IMG/VR virus record: IMGVR_UViG_3300025012_000214
Coordinates: 1-34,768 of that record
Direction: 5' to 3' (one strand)
Origin: a virus
DNA: 34,768 nt
A program made the translations under genes and the position numbers. The notes beneath the pieces were generated by a model. That model was not told where the DNA came from. It searched no databases and was given only the letters and a program-made list of their open reading frames with translations. This document shows positions 1 to 7,591 of this stretch, piece by piece. The stretch's first letter is position 1. Each line of letters opens with the position of its first letter.

Positions 1-2
1 TC

Positions 3-143
3 AGGGAAGTAGAGGAGCTCAATCCGAAAGGCGGCGCGGCGGACGTTCTCCGCGAGCCAACGAATGTAGGGCAACCGGCGAAACCCGAAAGCGCGAAAGA
101 AGAAACACCCGCCGAGAAGGGACAAGACGATGAAAAGATATGA
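3..143 (+). CDS. Portal protein, C-terminal end (partial)
   Basis: An open frame enters from the left edge and ends at TGA 141-143, giving 46 residues rich in Glu, Lys, Pro and Ala. It overlaps the protease start by 14 bases. In HK97-like phages the gene just before the prohead protease is the portal, and portals commonly end in a charged, low-complexity tail. The assignment rests on position and composition only, since no portal domain lies inside the window. If it is the portal, it forms the ring at the capsid vertex through which DNA is packaged. Confidence 0.55.
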   Translation, partial: REVEELNPKGGAADVLREPTNVGQPAKPESAKEETPAEKGQDDEKI

Positions 144-822
144 ATGCGGCTTGAGTGAAATCAAGGTCGCCGGGGATGCCGAGGCGGGGATGCAGTTCTC
201 CGGGTATGGCGCGGTTTTCGGGAACGTGGATTATTGGGGTGACCTGATTGTTGAAGGCGCTTTCCAGTCCACAATCGCGCAAGCGAAGTCAACAAACCAG
301 TGGCCCGCTTTGCTTTCACAGCACGGATTCACCGGGGAAGGTGATGTGCCGGTGGGGATATGGACGGAAATGCGCGAGGATTCTATCGGCCTATATGTCG
401 AGGGGAAACTCGCCGATACCCCGCGCGGGAAGGAACTTTACGGCCTCATGAAAATGGAGCCGCGCCCGGCAATAAACGGGCTCTCAATCGGGTATCAAGC
501 CGTGGAATGGACGGCCCGGACAAAACCGGAAGACCCGCGGCGAACGCTTAAGAAAATCAATCTCATGGAAATATCGCTCGTAACATTCCCGGCCAATCCA
601 AAGGCCCGGACGACGGCGGTGAAATCGGGACTCACAATACGCGACGCGGAGAACGCCCTGCGGGATGCGGGCTTTACTCGGTCGCAAGCAAAAAGCATTA
701 TCGCCGAGGGCTTCGACGGCCTTCCTCCGTGGGATGCGGATGAAGATACCGAGGCTGTGAAGGCGGTAGCGGAATCAGTCAAAGAAGCGATACGGCGGAA
801 TCTCATAACGCTCCGCCGGTGA
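130..822 (+). CDS. HK97-family prohead maturation protease
   Basis: 230 residues. The protein matches the herpesvirus-assemblin-fold phage proteases that cleave scaffold or capsid delta domains inside the prohead. Visible landmarks are the N-terminal FSGYGAVFGNVD segment (residues 23-34), a histidine in LSQHGF (His65), the serine in INGLSIGY (Ser119) and LMEISLVTFPAN (residues 145-156), which make up the conserved core and likely catalytic His/Ser. The C-terminal ~65 residues are a charged extension with a helical segment. ATG 130 overlaps the portal tail and is preceded by GAAGGGAC. The gene sits directly before the capsid gene, the usual order. Confidence 0.93.
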   Translation: MKRYECGLSEIKVAGDAEAGMQFSGYGAVFGNVDYWGDLIVEGAFQSTIAQAKSTNQWPALLSQHGFTGEGDVPVGIWTEMREDSIGLYVEGKLADTPRGKELYGLMKMEPRPAINGLSIGYQAVEWTARTKPEDPRRTLKKINLMEISLVTFPANPKARTTAVKSGLTIRDAENALRDAGFTRSQAKSIIAEGFDGLPPWDADEDTEAVKAVAESVKEAIRRNLITLRR

Positions 823-848
823 ACATCGAAAAAGGAAAGGACAAGAAA

Positions 849-2063
849 ATGGAAGAGTTGAAGAGACTCATTGAGGAACAGGGCAGGGCGTTCCACGAGT
901 TTAAGGCCGCGAACGATACGCGCCTCGAATCCATCGAAAAAACCGGAAAGGCTCCGGGAGATCACGATGTGAAGATCGCCAACATCACGGCGGTTCTTGA
1001 CCGGCTCGAAACCGAAATCAAGGCGCTCACGATCAAAGCACAGCGCCCCGTGCCTGGCTCGGACGGCGAAGACGCGGCAACGCCTGAACACAAGGCCGCC
1101 ATTTTCGGCCCGGAAGGGTATATGCGGAAGGGCGAGAACGCCCGCGCCATGCAGGAGTTCAAGACGGCGTCCCTCCAGGCCGGGAACGACCCGCAGGCCG
1201 GGTTTCTGCTCCCCGCGCCCACAGTCGGGGCAATCGAACGGGTGGCGATGGGGCAGGTCGCCATGTATGACCTTGCAACTGTTACTCCTGTCGGCGGTGG
1301 TGGATGGGAGGAGCCTGTTGTCACGAGTGGAATGACCGCCGGGCATACCGGGGAAACCGGAACGCGCGCGCAGACGGCCCCCCCGACGGTGGCGAAAGTC
1401 AAGATCGAGGCCGAGGAATCCTACGTCATGCCCGCGTCCTACAACAAGATGCTGGAAGACTCCTCAATCGATCTGGAATCATGGCTTGTCACTGAGGCCG
1501 GGTATTCATTCGCCGATCTCGATGACGCCGATTTCATTTCCGGGACTGGGGTGAACTCCGCGCGGGGCATCACCGCGTACACCATGATTGCGGACGCCTC
1601 GTATGCGTGGAATAAGGTCGGATTCATCGTCACCGGGAAATCGGCGGCCTTTGCCGATACCAACCCGGCGGATTGTTTCATGGACATTGAGGCCGCACTC
1701 AAAACCCGGTATTTGGCGAACGCCACGTACCTGATGAAACGCTCCGCCCTGGCCTCCGTTCGGAAACTCAAAGACGGCCTGGGGAACTACCTCTGGCAGC
1801 CGGGGCTTCAGGCGGGGATACCGAACAGCATTAACGGGCTTCCCTACCGGCTTTCGGACAACATGCCCGCCATCGATGCGAGCACGTATTCAATCGCGCT
1901 CGGTGATTTTCGGGCGGCCTATCGGATCGTGACCCGGCGCGGAATGGCAATCATCCGCGACAACATCACCACGAAGGGGCTGACCTATTTTTACATCTCC
2001 AAGCGAATCGGCGGCGGGATCAAGAATTTCGAGGCCATCAAGTTCCTCAAATTCTCGACCTAA
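849..2063 (+). CDS. Major capsid protein, HK97 fold
   Basis: 404 residues from ATG 849, chosen because AAAGGAAAGGA lies just upstream. A longer frame from GTG 819 would overlap the protease stop. Residues 1-90 are a charged helical delta/scaffold domain with coiled-coil character. From about residue 105 the protein reads as HK97 gp5-like capsid: SLQAGNDPQAGFLLPAP, a central PVVTSGMTAG..E region, SWLVTEAGYSFADLDD.AFISG-like segment, and the C-terminal ALGDFRAAYRIVTRRGM..I block. Expected product is the icosahedral shell subunit, with the delta domain removed by the adjacent protease. Confidence 0.95.
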   Translation: MEELKRLIEEQGRAFHEFKAANDTRLESIEKTGKAPGDHDVKIANITAVLDRLETEIKALTIKAQRPVPGSDGEDAATPEHKAAIFGPEGYMRKGENARAMQEFKTASLQAGNDPQAGFLLPAPTVGAIERVAMGQVAMYDLATVTPVGGGGWEEPVVTSGMTAGHTGETGTRAQTAPPTVAKVKIEAEESYVMPASYNKMLEDSSIDLESWLVTEAGYSFADLDDADFISGTGVNSARGITAYTMIADASYAWNKVGFIVTGKSAAFADTNPADCFMDIEAALKTRYLANATYLMKRSALASVRKLKDGLGNYLWQPGLQAGIPNSINGLPYRLSDNMPAIDASTYSIALGDFRAAYRIVTRRGMAIIRDNITTKGLTYFYISKRIGGGIKNFEAIKFLKFST

Positions 2064-2085
2064 CATCCGGCTACATGGCATGAAC

Positions 2086-2107
2086 GGGCGGGGCGAAAGT
2101 CCCGCCC
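2086..2107 (+). other. GAAA-tetraloop hairpin after capsid gene
   Basis: A 9-bp stem (GGGCGGGGC with GTCCCGCCC, one G-U pair) is closed by a GAAA loop at 2095-2098. It lies in the 77-base gap between the capsid gene and the next gene. No U-tract follows, so it is not a classic terminator. It may stabilise or help process the abundant capsid mRNA. A second hairpin with the same loop sits at 2723-2740. Confidence 0.6.
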
Positions 2108-2140
2108 CGCAGACAAACGACAAAACGAAAGGATAAAAAG

Positions 2141-2575
2141 ATGCGTGACCTTCACAACAATATCGACGTTCGGCCCGCCATCGACCCGTATGACCACGCG
2201 ACGGGCGACGCGGCGGTGTCCACGGAAGTCTGCGACCTTCAGGGGTTTAAGTCCTGCGAACTGCTCTTGCAGTTCGGCTCCATCGCGGACTCGGATGCCA
2301 CATTTGCCATCGTATTCTATGAGGGCGATACCACATCCCCGACGACCGCGGTTGATGACAAAGACCTGCTCGGAACCGAGGACTTATTGGCGCCGCTTTT
2401 CTCGGACGACAACGAGGTATTCAAAATCGGGTATATCGGGTCATGCCGGTACGTCAAGGCAACGCTCACGCCGACAAACAACACCGGGGCGATCCTCATG
2501 TCCGCGCTGTGGGTGCTCGGGCATCCCGACAACGCTGCGACGGCGAATCCGCCCGCAAATCCCGCCGCAATTTAA
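2141..2575 (+). CDS. Conserved small head protein, probable capsid decoration type
   Basis: 144 residues with GAAAGGA upstream of ATG 2141. The sequence has the pattern of a small protein family often found just after phage major capsid genes: GF..CELLLQFGSIADSDATF, then YEGDT, a LLGTEDLL segment, DDNEVFKIGYIG..RYVK, TPTNNTGA and a final ALWVLGHPDNA. That pattern predicts a compact beta sandwich. A capsid decoration or minor head role is inferred from position and fold. A clearly related domain appears inserted in the connector protein at 4088. Confidence 0.75.
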   Translation: MRDLHNNIDVRPAIDPYDHATGDAAVSTEVCDLQGFKSCELLLQFGSIADSDATFAIVFYEGDTTSPTTAVDDKDLLGTEDLLAPLFSDDNEVFKIGYIGSCRYVKATLTPTNNTGAILMSALWVLGHPDNAATANPPANPAAI

Positions 2576-2587
2576 CAGGAGGGCATC

Positions 2588-2716
2588 ATGAGTCTTATAA
2601 TCGGAGTGAAGCGTTCGGGGCCGGGTGCGGAACAGCGCGAGGCCGCGGACAAGATTTTCAGGGCCAAGAAAGAGGCCGCAGCGAAGGCGGCCAAGAAGGA
2701 CGCCGAAAAGAAGTAA
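2588..2716 (+). CDS. Small basic helical protein next to capsid genes
   Basis: 42 residues, ATG 2588 preceded by an excellent AGGAGG site 6 bases upstream. The N-terminus has a few hydrophobic residues (SLIIGVKRSG). The rest is an Ala/Lys/Glu-rich helix ending in KAAKKDAEKK. Similar small lysine-rich genes are common downstream of capsid genes but have no assigned role. The strong ribosome binding site and tight spacing argue that it is real. Function is unknown. Confidence 0.6.
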   Translation: MSLIIGVKRSGPGAEQREAADKIFRAKKEAAAKAAKKDAEKK

Positions 2717-2722
2717 CCGGAT

Positions 2723-2740
2723 GGGGCGGGAAACCGCCCC
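2723..2740 (+). other. GAAA-tetraloop hairpin between head genes
   Basis: Perfect 7-bp stem GGGGCGG/CCGCCCC closed by GAAA (2730-2733), followed by an A-rich stretch holding the AAAGGA site of the next gene. Same design as 2086-2107. No U-tract, so an mRNA stability or processing element is more likely than a terminator. Confidence 0.6.
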
Positions 2741-2762
2741 TCCACAAAAGAAAGGACAGACG

Positions 2763-3536
2763 ATGAACCTCATAAAACGACACAAGATTTTCTCCGCGCT
2801 GACGGGCGTTCTCCTGTTGGGCTTTGCGGCGCTCGCATTCGCGCAGCAGGGGTATTTCCCGTTCAATGGTAATACCTTTACGATTCGGAGCGGGGGGACG
2901 CAAACGGTTGACTCCGGCGGAACGGTGAATTGGGCTTCCGGCTCCTATCTCAAAATCGCCGGGACTGCCGTCACGTCAAGCGCGGCTGAAATGAACATCA
3001 TGGACGGAGTGACGGCTACCTACACGGAGATCAACAAACTCGCCGGGGTGACCGCGGGATCGATCCAAGCCAGTAAGGCGCTGGTGGTGGGAACGTCTCG
3101 GAACATAAATACTGTAGTGGTGGACGACACGCTCGATACGAGTTCGGCGCTTATACGGGTGACAACCGGCAGTACATTGCAACTCGACGCCGGATCGACG
3201 CTCTCTCTCGGCGGGAAGGTCACGGCGCGAACGCAGGTTGTACTTGGCGATTCCACGCTCATGGCGTACACGTCCGGGACAACGTATGTCGCCCGCCCGG
3301 TTGCGGCGAAAACGACTTTGACATTGCCGGGAGCAGCGGTGGGCCTCGTATACGAGATTATGGGGGCCGACGCGGATTCCGTCCTCGTGACAACTGCATC
3401 CGGTGATTCGCTCATAACGAGCGCGGGCGCGGCTTGGAAAACAATCGCTACGGACGCGGGAACCGTCAAAATCATCGCATACGACACGACCCGCTGGCTC
3501 ATGGTATTCTCTCTCGGAACTTGGACGCCGTATTAA
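2763..3536 (+). CDS. Head-fibre-like protein with N-terminal signal peptide
   Basis: 257 residues from ATG 2763, preceded by AAAGGACAG. Residues 1-25 look like a Sec signal: basic NLIKRHK, a hydrophobic stretch, and AFAQQ as a likely cleavage site. The mature part resembles phage fibre proteins: a TQTVDSGGTVNWASGSYLKI segment, the motif AEMNIMDGVTATYTEINKLAG typical of head or tail fibres, and a C-terminal domain with TTLTLPGAAVGLVYEIMGAD near LMVFSLGTWTPY. The location in the head module agrees with a fibre. An export signal on a virion-type protein is odd, because virions assemble in the cytoplasm. It might act at the host surface instead. Confidence 0.7.
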   Translation: MNLIKRHKIFSALTGVLLLGFAALAFAQQGYFPFNGNTFTIRSGGTQTVDSGGTVNWASGSYLKIAGTAVTSSAAEMNIMDGVTATYTEINKLAGVTAGSIQASKALVVGTSRNINTVVVDDTLDTSSALIRVTTGSTLQLDAGSTLSLGGKVTARTQVVLGDSTLMAYTSGTTYVARPVAAKTTLTLPGAAVGLVYEIMGADADSVLVTTASGDSLITSAGAAWKTIATDAGTVKIIAYDTTRWLMVFSLGTWTPY

Positions 3537-3551
3537 CGGAGGAGGACGGCA

Positions 3552-4082
3552 ATGAAGAAAATATTCGCGGCACTCCTCATCGCCGTCCTCTTTGCGGCGG
3601 CGGTGAGCGCGACGGTAAGAAGCAGGCAGGAGCCGGGCGCGTCTCATACCGGGCTTTCATCCGATTCAAAGCCGACGGTGGGGGTGAAGCCGGGCGATAC
3701 CTTCACGGAAACGAATACGAGCCTGCAATACATCTACGACGGCTCGGACTGGAATCTCAAAACGGACGGCCCGGTAACGGCGCTTGACTCCCTGACCGCG
3801 CCCGGCGTGAAAGCATACTCCGTCAAAGGATTCGCCAACGCCACAATCGCATGGCGGACGAACGCCATTAGCACGAGTCTTTCGCACCTCCTTCAGGGCA
3901 AGGTTGGAACGTCAAACTGGTTTTCACTGTGCGGCGTTGATTCGATCCGGTGCGCCGCCGTGAAAGACAGTTTGTTCAACTATGTCTACTGTTCCGGGCT
4001 GGATTCGCTCCGGTACAATCTCATTTCCGAAAACGGCGGAACCGCCACCGTAATCTACCTCTGGACGAAACGGGGAAGGTAA
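3552..4082 (+). CDS. Exported fibre-associated protein
   Basis: 176 residues. ATG 3552 has GGAGGAGG upstream. A clear signal peptide (MKKIFAALLIAVLFAAAVSA, then TVRSRQ) precedes a segment with PGDTFTETNTSLQYIYDGSDW, a short motif common in phage and prophage fibre proteins. The C-terminal half has paired cysteines (CGVDSIRCA and YCSG) that could form disulfides in an oxidising compartment, which would fit export. It directly follows another exported fibre-like gene, so the two may work together. Function beyond this is unknown. Confidence 0.6.
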   Translation: MKKIFAALLIAVLFAAAVSATVRSRQEPGASHTGLSSDSKPTVGVKPGDTFTETNTSLQYIYDGSDWNLKTDGPVTALDSLTAPGVKAYSVKGFANATIAWRTNAISTSLSHLLQGKVGTSNWFSLCGVDSIRCAAVKDSLFNYVYCSGLDSLRYNLISENGGTATVIYLWTKRGR

Positions 4083-4087
4083 GAAAC

Positions 4088-5035
4088 ATGCGCTATTCGC
4101 TTGTGACAGCCGCCGCCGCATATCCGGTGAGTCTCGCCGAACTTAAAAACCATCTGCGGCTCACATCCGGGACGCTCGCGGATAACCTGACAACGGTTCA
4201 GTCCATCGTTCCCGGCGCGCACGTTCCGGCGGCCTCGTATACGCTTGTGGGGACGGCTTTCGACGTGTCCGGGTATGATGTGCTGGTGCAACTCAATTCG
4301 GGAACGAATCTCACGGGCGGAACCGTCGATGTCAAGATTCAGGAGTCCGATACCGACGTGAGCGCGAATTACACGAATGTTACGGGCGGCGCGTTCACGC
4401 AAGTCACGACCGCGAACGATAACGCGGTTCAGGAGAAGCAGTATACCGGTGGGAAACAGTACATCCGCGTGGTATGCACGGTGGGGACGGCGAACTGTGA
4501 TTTCTCGGTTGACATTCTGAAATACGCGCCCTACGCAGCGGATGACGACCAGATAACCGCCTGTCTCGCGGCGGCGACCGAATTCACCGAGAACATTTGC
4601 GGGCCGCTCGTGTCGAAAATCTACGACGGATACCTTGATGACTTCCCGGCATCAGACCTGCTCACGGTTCCCAAGCCCCGGTGTACGGCAATCGGAAGTA
4701 TCAAGTACACGGATACGGACGCGGTGGAAACGACGTACAGTTCGGCCTCGTATTACACGGACTTTGTTTCATTCTATGCGCGGTTGAAACTGAAATCCGG
4801 GTATTCGTGGCCGACCGCCGAACTCCGCGAAATAAACGCGGTTATCGTGCGGTTCACGGCAGGATACGCGAATGCGGCGGCGGTTCCGTATGAATTGAAA
4901 GCCGCCGTGAAACTGTTGGCGGCTCACCTGTATGAGCACCCGGAACTGGTTTCCATGCGAGACCAGGCGTTCCCGGTTCCGATGGGGTATGACGCGCTGG
5001 TGATGAATCACCGCGATTGGGGGCCGGGCGCATGA
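4088..5035 (+). CDS. Head-tail connector (gp6/gp8-like) with inserted beta domain
   Basis: 315 residues from ATG 4088. Residues 11-25 (AYPVSLAELKNHLRL) and 152-170 (DDDQITACLAAATEFTE) are the two helices of gp6-like connector proteins that bind under the portal. The C-terminal part, with IRFTAGYA-like and ELKAAVKLLAAHLYEHPE segments, also fits. Between them, residues ~27-149 form an extra beta-rich domain (GYDVLVQLNSG, VDVKIQESDTD, TTANDNAVQEKQYTG) that resembles the protein at 2141. Typical connectors of this family are ~100-200 residues, so the insertion explains the extra length. The gene ends in an ATGA overlap with the next gene. Confidence 0.85.
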   Translation: MRYSLVTAAAAYPVSLAELKNHLRLTSGTLADNLTTVQSIVPGAHVPAASYTLVGTAFDVSGYDVLVQLNSGTNLTGGTVDVKIQESDTDVSANYTNVTGGAFTQVTTANDNAVQEKQYTGGKQYIRVVCTVGTANCDFSVDILKYAPYAADDDQITACLAAATEFTENICGPLVSKIYDGYLDDFPASDLLTVPKPRCTAIGSIKYTDTDAVETTYSSASYYTDFVSFYARLKLKSGYSWPTAELREINAVIVRFTAGYANAAAVPYELKAAVKLLAAHLYEHPELVSMRDQAFPVPMGYDALVMNHRDWGPGA

Positions 5036-5349
5036 GCATCGGGGAATTGAAACACCGGGTCACGATTCAAAGGGCGGCGCTCGCGCAGGATTCAAGCGGC
5101 TCAACCGCCGAAACGTGGAGCACGCTCGCGACAGTGTACGCGGCAATCAAGCCGCTCAAAGGCCGGGAGTATTTCGCGGCTCAACAGGTGCAGGCGGAAA
5201 CGACTCACGAAATTACGATCCGATACCGGGCGGACGTGACGGCCCTTACCCGCGTGGTATTCGGCAACCGGACGTTTGAGATACAGTCCGTTATCAATTC
5301 GATGGAAGCAAACCGTTGGCTCATTTTGATGTGCGCGGAGAGAACATGA
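5032..5349 (+). CDS. Head closure / head-tail adaptor protein (SPP1 gp16-like)
   Basis: 105 residues. The start ATG 5032 overlaps the connector stop (ATGA), suggesting coupled translation. The sequence MSIGELKHRVTIQR at the N-terminus, WSTLATVYAAIKPLKGREYF in the middle, ITIRYRADVT and the C-terminal RWLILMCAERT are the hallmarks of phage head-tail adaptors, which plug the connector after packaging. Length is standard for the family (~105-115). Confidence 0.88.
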   Translation: MSIGELKHRVTIQRAALAQDSSGSTAETWSTLATVYAAIKPLKGREYFAAQQVQAETTHEITIRYRADVTALTRVVFGNRTFEIQSVINSMEANRWLILMCAERT

Positions 5350-5780
5350 GTGTCGGGGGCGGAACACACGACAGGGATTATTACGACAAGGTAATGATTG
5401 CGGTTCATGCGGCAACGAACGAAAAACTGAACCGGGTCGGCGACCTTGTCCGCGACTTGGCGAAACAGGATTGTCCGGTGCGGACGGGCGCACTCCAGAA
5501 AAGCATCCGGGTGCGGAGATACCCGGCGGAGCGCATGGTGCGGATTATCGCCGGGAACAAGAAGGCATGGTATCCGCACATTGTGATACTGGGAACCGTT
5601 GAACGCTGGACGGGGCGGAAGAAAAAGATTGGGAAAGTAATGAAACTATATGGCAAAAATCGGAATACCGGGGTCATGCCGCCGAACAACTTTTTCCAGA
5701 TAGCGTTTGACGCCGCGCTTCCCCATATCCGGTATGAGTTCGGGAAACCGATGGGAACGACAATCACGCTCGAGCAGTAA
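5346..5780 (+). CDS. HK97 gp10-like minor tail / neck protein
   Basis: 144 residues, ATGA overlap with the adaptor gene. The segment VGDLVRDLAKQDCPVRTGALQKSI followed by VRIIAGNKKAWYPHIVILGT matches the HK97 gp10 family (PF04883), neck proteins with a PVRTGxLxxSI core. The C-terminal ..NFFQIAFDAALPHI.. is also typical. Position between adaptor and tail terminator supports the call. Confidence 0.88.
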   Translation: MSVGGGTHDRDYYDKVMIAVHAATNEKLNRVGDLVRDLAKQDCPVRTGALQKSIRVRRYPAERMVRIIAGNKKAWYPHIVILGTVERWTGRKKKIGKVMKLYGKNRNTGVMPPNNFFQIAFDAALPHIRYEFGKPMGTTITLEQ

Positions 5781-5791
5781 GGGGCCGCCGG

Positions 5792-6193
5792 ATGAAAGTC
5801 CTTTTTGATGCGATAATGACAAAATACGCCGCCTCTACTGCGTTGAAAGCGGCGAATACGGGGGGCCTTCATCGGGAGACTGTTCCCCAAAACGTGAAAT
5901 ATCCCTTCACGGTCATGCACAACACGGACGGGCGACCGAGAGACACGTTCGGGGCGCGGATTGAAAACCATACGATACAGTTTAATATATACAGCGATAC
6001 GGCATCTGATGACACGGTTGACGACATTTTTGACAAACTCTCGACGGCATTTGACTACTGTGCGCTCACGATAACAGGATATACGCATGTAATTATGAGG
6101 CGGGTGTTTAACCAAAGTTTTTTTAATGAGGCCGAGGATTCGCGGGTGTGGCAGTATGTCGTTCGGTATGAAATCGAAATGCAGAAAAACTAA
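5792..6193 (+). CDS. Tail terminator / completion protein (DUF3168-like)
   Basis: 133 residues, ATG 5792. Its length, order in the operon and pattern fit the DUF3168/tail-completion family that caps the tail tube and joins it to the head. It has an N-terminal helix, a YPFTVMHNTDGRPRDTF segment, then HTIQFNIYSD, a helical DDIFDKLSTAFD and a C-terminal beta strand YVVRYEIEM. Sequence conservation in this family is low, so the call leans on position. Confidence 0.7.
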   Translation: MKVLFDAIMTKYAASTALKAANTGGLHRETVPQNVKYPFTVMHNTDGRPRDTFGARIENHTIQFNIYSDTASDDTVDDIFDKLSTAFDYCALTITGYTHVIMRRVFNQSFFNEAEDSRVWQYVVRYEIEMQKN

Positions 6194-6213
6194 CATCGGA
6201 AGGAGGCCATAAA

Positions 6214-6576
6214 ATGGCGGAAGCACACGGAAAGAGCGGAAGCATCACCCTGTCAGGCTTGACGGCTGGGGTGCATTCATGGGAAATATCCTACGACGCG
6301 GACACCGTGGAAAGCACGGACTTCGCGGATGCGGGAGTGAAGACTTACGTCCTCGGCGGCAAGGGCTGGAGCGGTTCGATGGAGGCAAATTGGGATGCCG
6401 CGAATACGGCGCATGCGGGAGACGCGGCGGCTTCGCTCACGCTCACGGCGGCTTCGGGCGACACGTATGCGGGGTCGGCCATTCTCACGAATGAAACCGT
6501 CAAGGTGACGAAGGACGACATCAACCGGGTTTCATACAAGTTTCAGGGAACCGGCGCACTCACCATCACGTTGTAA
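6214..6576 (+). CDS. Tail tube protein (first of three related genes)
   Basis: 120 residues, GGAGG upstream of ATG 6214. The pattern HGKSGSI..., HSWEISYDADTVESTDFADAGVK, VLGGKGWSGSMEANWD and a final YKFQGTGALTI is typical of small tail tube proteins. These stack as hexamers to make the non-contractile tail. It is the shortest complete member of the tandem set at 6214, 6588 and 6901, and probably the main tube subunit. Confidence 0.8.
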   Translation: MAEAHGKSGSITLSGLTAGVHSWEISYDADTVESTDFADAGVKTYVLGGKGWSGSMEANWDAANTAHAGDAAASLTLTAASGDTYAGSAILTNETVKVTKDDINRVSYKFQGTGALTITL

Positions 6577-6587
6577 ACGGGGGCAGT

Positions 6588-6908
6588 ATGACTACCTTAC
6601 ACGGGCGGGGCGGTAATGCGAAAATGACCGGGCTTTTCGCGGGCACGTTTTACTGGCAATTGTGCCGAAACGATAAGAGCGAATGGACGGCCACCATTGA
6701 GGCGTATCGCGATCCTGTCGATACTATCAAGCCTGGGGATATTGTCGATGTGGTATTGACCGAGTCTTCTACGGGGTGCGAATTCGCAGGGAAGGCTTTC
6801 GTCGCGTGGGTCGTTGAGGGGGTGAAAGTGGACGCCCTTGATACCAAACGATATGAATTGAAGGGGGTAACTCCCCTCGTTATAACAGAGAGGGTAAATG
6901 ATGGCTGA
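6588..6908 (+). CDS. Diverged tail-tube-like protein (second copy)
   Basis: 106 residues. It keeps the N-terminal LHGRGG..., a W-rich strand and the C-terminal YELKGVTPLVIT pattern of the neighbouring tube proteins. It has lost the DADTVE.TDF..AGVK motif and most of the VLGG.GW core. It therefore looks like a diverged or reduced paralogue made by tandem duplication. It may be a minor tube component or a tail-tip adaptor ring. ATG 6588 follows GGGGGCAGT. The stop overlaps the next gene's start. Confidence 0.65.
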   Translation: MTTLHGRGGNAKMTGLFAGTFYWQLCRNDKSEWTATIEAYRDPVDTIKPGDIVDVVLTESSTGCEFAGKAFVAWVVEGVKVDALDTKRYELKGVTPLVITERVNDG

Positions 6909-7572
6909 AATACATGGCAAGACCGGGGGGATTTACAACTCCACGGCACTGATTCGTGGGGTGACGATATCCTTTGATAACGTCACTTCACAGATACGGG
7001 ACTCCGCGAACGGGCTTGTAGCGGCGGGCTTTGTCGCCGGGCAGAAAATAACCGTTATCGGATCGGCGGACAACAACACCAACTTTACAATCGCGGGTGG
7101 CGGTGTCGCTGTTGGCGCGCTCACACTTACAGGTACTCCGCCGGTGAATACCGAGGCCGCCGGTGCGCTCGTGACCGTCTATTTGCAGCCGTCGGGGACC
7201 GCCGTCGCCGGGTTCCATTCATGGGAACTCTCAAAAGATGCGGATACCGTCGAGGCAACGGATTTTGAGGACGCCGGGGTGAAAGCGCATGTTCTCGGAG
7301 GAACCGGATGGAACGCGACCGGGGAGCGGAACTGGCAAGACGATAACGATGTGTGGGGTGGGGATGCCGTCGGTTCTCCCCGGTGGGTACGGTTCTTCCT
7401 GAAATATGTCGCCGACCCGTCCGGCGGCGACCCCGCGTATTACTATGAGGGGCTTTCCCACGTCAAAACCGGGACCGTCAAGACGGAAGTGAACGACATA
7501 GTGAGGCAGACATTCAAGTTCGAGGGGTGCGGCGCGCTGACACTCATAACGCGCACGACCGCATGGGCGTGA
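6901..7572 (+). CDS. Tail tube protein with inserted domain (third copy)
   Basis: 223 residues from ATG 6901 (an adjacent ATG at 6898 is possible). The N-terminal HGKTGGIY and the blocks HSWELSKDADTVEATDFEDAGVK, VLGGTGWNATGE and FKFEGCGALTL align closely with the gene at 6214. Between them, residues ~13-105 are an extra beta domain (GFVAGQKITVIGSADNNTNFTIAGG). That pattern is known as a small all-beta module in other phage tail proteins. It could be a decorated tube subunit exposed on the tail surface. Confidence 0.78.
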   Translation: MAEIHGKTGGIYNSTALIRGVTISFDNVTSQIRDSANGLVAAGFVAGQKITVIGSADNNTNFTIAGGGVAVGALTLTGTPPVNTEAAGALVTVYLQPSGTAVAGFHSWELSKDADTVEATDFEDAGVKAHVLGGTGWNATGERNWQDDNDVWGGDAVGSPRWVRFFLKYVADPSGGDPAYYYEGLSHVKTGTVKTEVNDIVRQTFKFEGCGALTLITRTTAWA

Positions 7573-7591
7573 TAACCATTCAGGGGGCGTT

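Noticed and set aside
495-1346. Long minus-strand frame opposite protease and capsid genes
   Set aside because: Shadow of high-GC coding on the other strand; all recognisable proteins are on the plus strand.
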